Source: Ruminococcaceae bacterium UBA5397 (GTDB taxonomy: Bacteria > Bacillota > Clostridia > Oscillospirales > Acutalibacteraceae). Taken from it: DNA of 8,239 nt. The first letter of the stretch is position 1; each line of letters begins with the position of its first letter. A program made the position numbers and the translations under genes. Positions 6,459-8,239 of this stretch are shown one piece after another. The stretch is taken from NCBI GenBank assembly GCA_002411615.1, contig DHOF01000061.1:473-8711 (forward strand). The letters are read 5' to 3'. The notes under the pieces are model-generated. The model was given only the letters and a program-made list of their open reading frames with translations. It was not told the origin of the DNA and did no database searches.

Positions 6459-6926
6459 ATGAATTTGGATAAGATCGATGTTACTTTGTTGGAATCTTTG
6501 CAGGAGGATGCACGAATGCCGGTAAAGTCTTTGACAAAAAAAGTATTTCTTTCTGCTCCTGCAATTTCGGCAAGAATTGAAAAATTGGAAAAGCAAGGGA
6601 TCATAAAAGGATATCGAGCGGTTGTTGATCCCATTAAACTAGGCTATCATATCAAAGCCTATATTAATTTGGAAATGAGCCCTTCACAAAAGCCGGAATT
6701 TTATCCTTTTATTAGCGCATGTCCAAATGTGCTTGAGTGCGATTGTGTAACGGGAGATTATTCTATGCTGATTAAAGTGGCATATCCGAGCACCTCGGAA
6801 CTGGATACTTTTATTGGTCAGCTGCAGAAATTCGGTTCCACTTCTACACAGATCGTTTTTTCTACACCGGTGGAATCTCGCGGCGTTCATCTTACATTGG
6901 AAAGTGCTGATAAAAGTCATTCATAA
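6459..6926 (+). CDS. Lrp/AsnC-family transcriptional regulator
   Basis: A 155 aa regulator of standard Lrp size. The N-terminal winged helix-turn-helix begins MNLDKIDVTLLESLQEDAR, as in other family members. The turn and recognition helix fall at about 22-44 (LTKKVFLSAPAISARIEKLE). After the linker GIIKGYRAVVDP comes the C-terminal RAM/AsnC domain (about 62-147), which forms the oligomer and binds amino-acid effectors; CVTGDYSMLIKV is its typical central segment. ATG 6459 is chosen for family fit; ATG 6456, one codon earlier, is equally possible. GGAA (6447-6450) is a modest ribosome binding site 5 or 8 bp upstream. A four-codon reading frame (6445-6459) overlaps the start. Family members commonly control amino-acid or peptide metabolism, so the dpp operon is a candidate target, but no binding site could be recognised. 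Confidence 0.9.
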   Translation: MNLDKIDVTLLESLQEDARMPVKSLTKKVFLSAPAISARIEKLEKQGIIKGYRAVVDPIKLGYHIKAYINLEMSPSQKPEFYPFISACPNVLECDCVTGDYSMLIKVAYPSTSELDTFIGQLQKFGSTSTQIVFSTPVESRGVHLTLESADKSHS

Positions 6927-6927
6927 G

Positions 6928-7057
6928 TTTTTTCGGCGACAATCTGCATGTTAAGCAGAAAAAATCTTCGCCTTTATATACTGTCACCTTCGTGTGACGG
7001 GAGCGGTTTATCTTATTTTGTTGGGAAGATAGGATAAGTGCGGGTGGCAGAGATGCC
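6928..7057 (+). other. Non-coding region with multiple alternative hairpins
   Basis: No gene is seen here. Reading the + strand, GGCGA/TCGCC (6935-6939/6968-6972) encloses TCTGC/GCAGA (6943-6947/6955-6959). GTCAC/GTGAC (6983-6987/6994-6998) and TGGCA/TGCCA with a GAGA loop (7045-7049/7054-7058) form local hairpins. CTGTCACC (6981-6988) can instead pair with GGTGGCAG (7043-7050), enclosing TTTATC/GATAAG (7007-7012/7033-7038). The long-range stem excludes both local hairpins. A strong terminator follows. It may be the lrp 3' untranslated region or an unassigned structured RNA; I match it to no known riboswitch class, and I see no good promoter inside it. Confidence 0.45.
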
Positions 7058-7100
7058 ATAAAAAAGCGTTCATTCTAAATCAGAATGAACGCTTTTTTAT
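7058..7100. terminator. Bidirectional intrinsic terminator
   Basis: A perfect inverted repeat has 19-base arms (7058-7076 and 7082-7100) and a 5-base loop. The GC-containing core is GCGTTCATTCT/AGAATGAACGC, flanked by six A on the left and six T on the right, so it can end transcription from either side. Rightward it closes the lrp transcript; leftward it lies 12 bp after the stop of the small minus-strand ORF. Confidence 0.93.
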
Positions 7101-7112
7101 ATGCTTTTTATT

Positions 7113-7289
7113 TTAGGAAAACCGAGGAGAACTTAATTCGGGGCAGATTCGGTCATACCTTTCAATATCGCCGATGGAATGAGGATATTCTTTGGAGTGA
7201 TCATAGGCGGGACCGATATGAGAGCCTTGCAGCAGGTCTTGTTCCTCTGTTGCATAACAGCCTGCATTGTCCGGTTTTAAAATCATCAT
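7113..7289 (-). CDS. Small hypothetical protein, 58 aa
   Basis: Not recognised. This minus-strand frame begins MMILKPDNAGCYATEE and ends with a TAA at 7115-7113. GGAGG (7302-7298) lies 8 bp before the first ATG at 7289; a second ATG follows at 7286. It is soluble-looking with no membrane segment or signal, mildly acidic, rich in Tyr, His, Pro and Ser, with Cys11 and Cys49. The placement argues for a real gene: it has a good ribosome binding site, a bidirectional terminator 12 bp after the stop, and prfC's terminator separating it from the gene upstream. No convincing promoter was found in 7290-7423, which is otherwise A/T-rich. An opposing + strand frame over the same bases starts inside the terminator and is less likely. 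The short length keeps confidence moderate. Confidence 0.5.
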   Translation of the reverse strand: MMILKPDNAGCYATEEQDLLQGSHIGPAYDHSKEYPHSIGDIERYDRICPELSSPRFS

Positions 7290-7297
7290 TTCATTTT

Positions 7298-7302
7298 CCT
7301 CC
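7298..7302 (-). promoter_or_regulatory. Ribosome binding site of the small minus-strand ORF
   Basis: GGAGG on the minus strand, 8 bp before ATG 7289. It is the main evidence that the 58-codon frame is translated. Confidence 0.5.
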
Positions 7303-7423
7303 AGCCATTTAATCTATTTCATTTTAGAACACCTTTATCCTATCAGATTTTTAATGAAAACGGAATAGCAGAGCAAAAATTCAAAAACTTTTAAATATTT
7401 TGTGTAATGTGGCTTTTTAAATC

Positions 7424-7469
7424 AAAAAAGAGCAGCCGTTCTTTTAAAAAAAAGGAATAAGCTGCTCTT
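7424..7469 (-). terminator. Intrinsic terminator of prfC
   Basis: On the minus strand AAGAGCAGC (7469-7461) pairs perfectly with GCTGCTCTT (7436-7428), followed by a T-run (plus-strand A 7424-7429). The inner bases can pair further through TTCTTTT/AAAAGGAA (7439-7457). It begins 8 bp after the prfC stop. Confidence 0.9.
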
Positions 7470-7477
7470 CCCCAAAA

Positions 7478-8239
7478 TCAAGCTTTTCCAAATTCGCTGA
7501 TGGCAAGTCCTTTGTTGTGCTCGGTTGCCCAACGAATATTCCATTCACTGGAAAACAAAAGCAGATGATGTCCTTTTAGGTCCTGAATTCTTCTGGTGTC
7601 ACTGGTGAGATCCAGCGTTTTTGGATCTAACTCATCATCGTCAATCCAACGAATATATTCATAGGATAGGTTTTCCATATAGATATCTACATTATATTCG
7701 TTTTCCAGACGATACTCTAATACATCGAACTGCAAAACGCCTACTACGCCGACGATGACTTCCTCCATGCTGCCGTTTAGTTCCTGAAAAACCTGGATAG
7801 CGCCTTCCTGCGCAATCTGAGAGATTCCTTTTACAAATTGTTTGCGCTTCATGGTATCTTTGGGAGAAACTCTGGCAAAATGTTCGGGTGCAAAGGTTGG
7901 AATCCCGCCAAAACGTAATTTTTTAGCGGACGTGCAGAGTGTATCGCCGATTGAAAAGACGCCCGGATCAAAAACGCCGATAATATCGCCGGCATAGGCG
8001 TGATCGATCACTTCTCTTTGTTCTGCCATCAGCTGCTGGGGAGCCATCAGTTTCATCTTGCGGTCTCCCTGTACATGATAAACTTCCATACCACGGTCAA
8101 ATTCTCCGGAACAAATTCGCATAAATGCAATACGGTCTCGGTGTGCTTTATTCATGTTTGCCTGAATTTTAAAGACAAAGGCAGAAAAATTATCGTCCAT
8201 GGGATCTACAAGACCAATGTCGGCTTCTCGCGGAAGGGG
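7478..8239 (-). CDS. prfC: Peptide chain release factor 3 (RF3), 3' portion
   Basis: The C-terminal 253 residues of RF3, the GTPase that recycles RF1/RF2 from the ribosome after peptide release. The frame is open to the window edge, where it reads PLPREADIGLVDPMDDNFS, so the gene continues to the right and the ATG at 8200 is internal. The GTP-binding domain is outside the window; domain II and the C-terminal domain III are present. Family segments include FVFKIQANM, HRDRIAFMRICSG, GDIIGVFDPGVFSIGDTL, FGGIPTFAPEHFARV, EEGAIQVFQ and VGVLQFDVLEYRLENEYNV, all closely matching known RF3 proteins. LQFDVLEYRL distinguishes it from elongation factor G and tetracycline-resistance relatives. The stop is a TGA at 7480-7478, with a clear terminator downstream. 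It runs towards the lrp unit (convergent). Confidence 0.96.
   Translation of the reverse strand, partial: PLPREADIGLVDPMDDNFSAFVFKIQANMNKAHRDRIAFMRICSGEFDRGMEVYHVQGDRKMKLMAPQQLMAEQREVIDHAYAGDIIGVFDPGVFSIGDTLCTSAKKLRFGGIPTFAPEHFARVSPKDTMKRKQFVKGISQIAQEGAIQVFQELNGSMEEVIVGVVGVLQFDVLEYRLENEYNVDIYMENLSYEYIRWIDDDELDPKTLDLTSDTRRIQDLKGHHLLLFSSEWNIRWATEHNKGLAISEFGKA

Noticed and set aside
6977..6982. TATACT as a -10 box for a small RNA
   Set aside because: No acceptable -35 element at 15-19 bp upstream, and initiation there would cut into the predicted closing stem.
6981..7098. T-box or other known riboswitch
   Set aside because: GGGTGGCA resembles part of a T-box, but the rest of the conserved sequence is absent and no synthetase or transporter gene follows on this strand.
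7085..7312. 75-codon + strand frame opposite the small minus-strand ORF
   Set aside because: Its start lies in the right arm of the terminator and it lacks a ribosome binding site; the minus-strand frame has better signals.

Overview
The window looks like a chromosomal segment from a low-to-mid GC Gram-positive anaerobe, most likely a Clostridia member (perhaps Oscillospiraceae-like). The evidence is the lipoprotein-type solute-binding protein, purine-rich ribosome binding sites, TTG and GTG starts, A/T-rich intergenic DNA with classical sigma-A type promoters, and intrinsic terminators after most units. The taxon is an inference. No mobile element, CRISPR array, tRNA or rRNA is visible.

Left and centre (about 42-5826, + strand): a complete five-gene ABC importer operon in the order binding protein, permease, permease, ATPase, ATPase, matching the dpp (dipeptide) layout. 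A likely promoter lies at 42-71 and the unit ends in a clear terminator at 5791-5826. The last four genes are packed tightly: dppB-dppC 5 bp apart, dppC-dppD 9 bp apart, and dppD-dppF overlapping by ATGA. The binding protein is separated from dppB by 119 bp holding a very large stem-loop. This suits a transporter whose binding protein is needed in excess over the membrane parts. Imported peptides would be captured outside by DppA, moved through DppB/DppC, and powered by DppD/DppF.

Middle right (5825-6926, + strand): two single genes, each with its own promoter. The first is a small GIY-YIG nuclease-domain protein (6004-6291). The second is an Lrp/AsnC-family regulator (6459-6926), whose transcript would begin with a GC-rich, terminator-like hairpin. 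Lrp-type proteins often sense amino acids, so a link to the neighbouring peptide importer is plausible but unproven.

Right end: 6927-7057 is non-coding but rich in mutually exclusive inverted repeats and is followed by a nearly perfect bidirectional terminator (7058-7100). On the minus strand there is a short unrecognised ORF of 58 codons (7113-7289) with a good GGAGG site. After it comes the 3' part of prfC (release factor 3), also minus strand, with its own terminator; it runs off the right edge.

Most of the window is ordinary. The parts worth a second look are the intercistronic hairpin in the dpp operon, the lrp leader hairpin, the switch-like RNA region 6935-7058, and the small minus-strand ORF.
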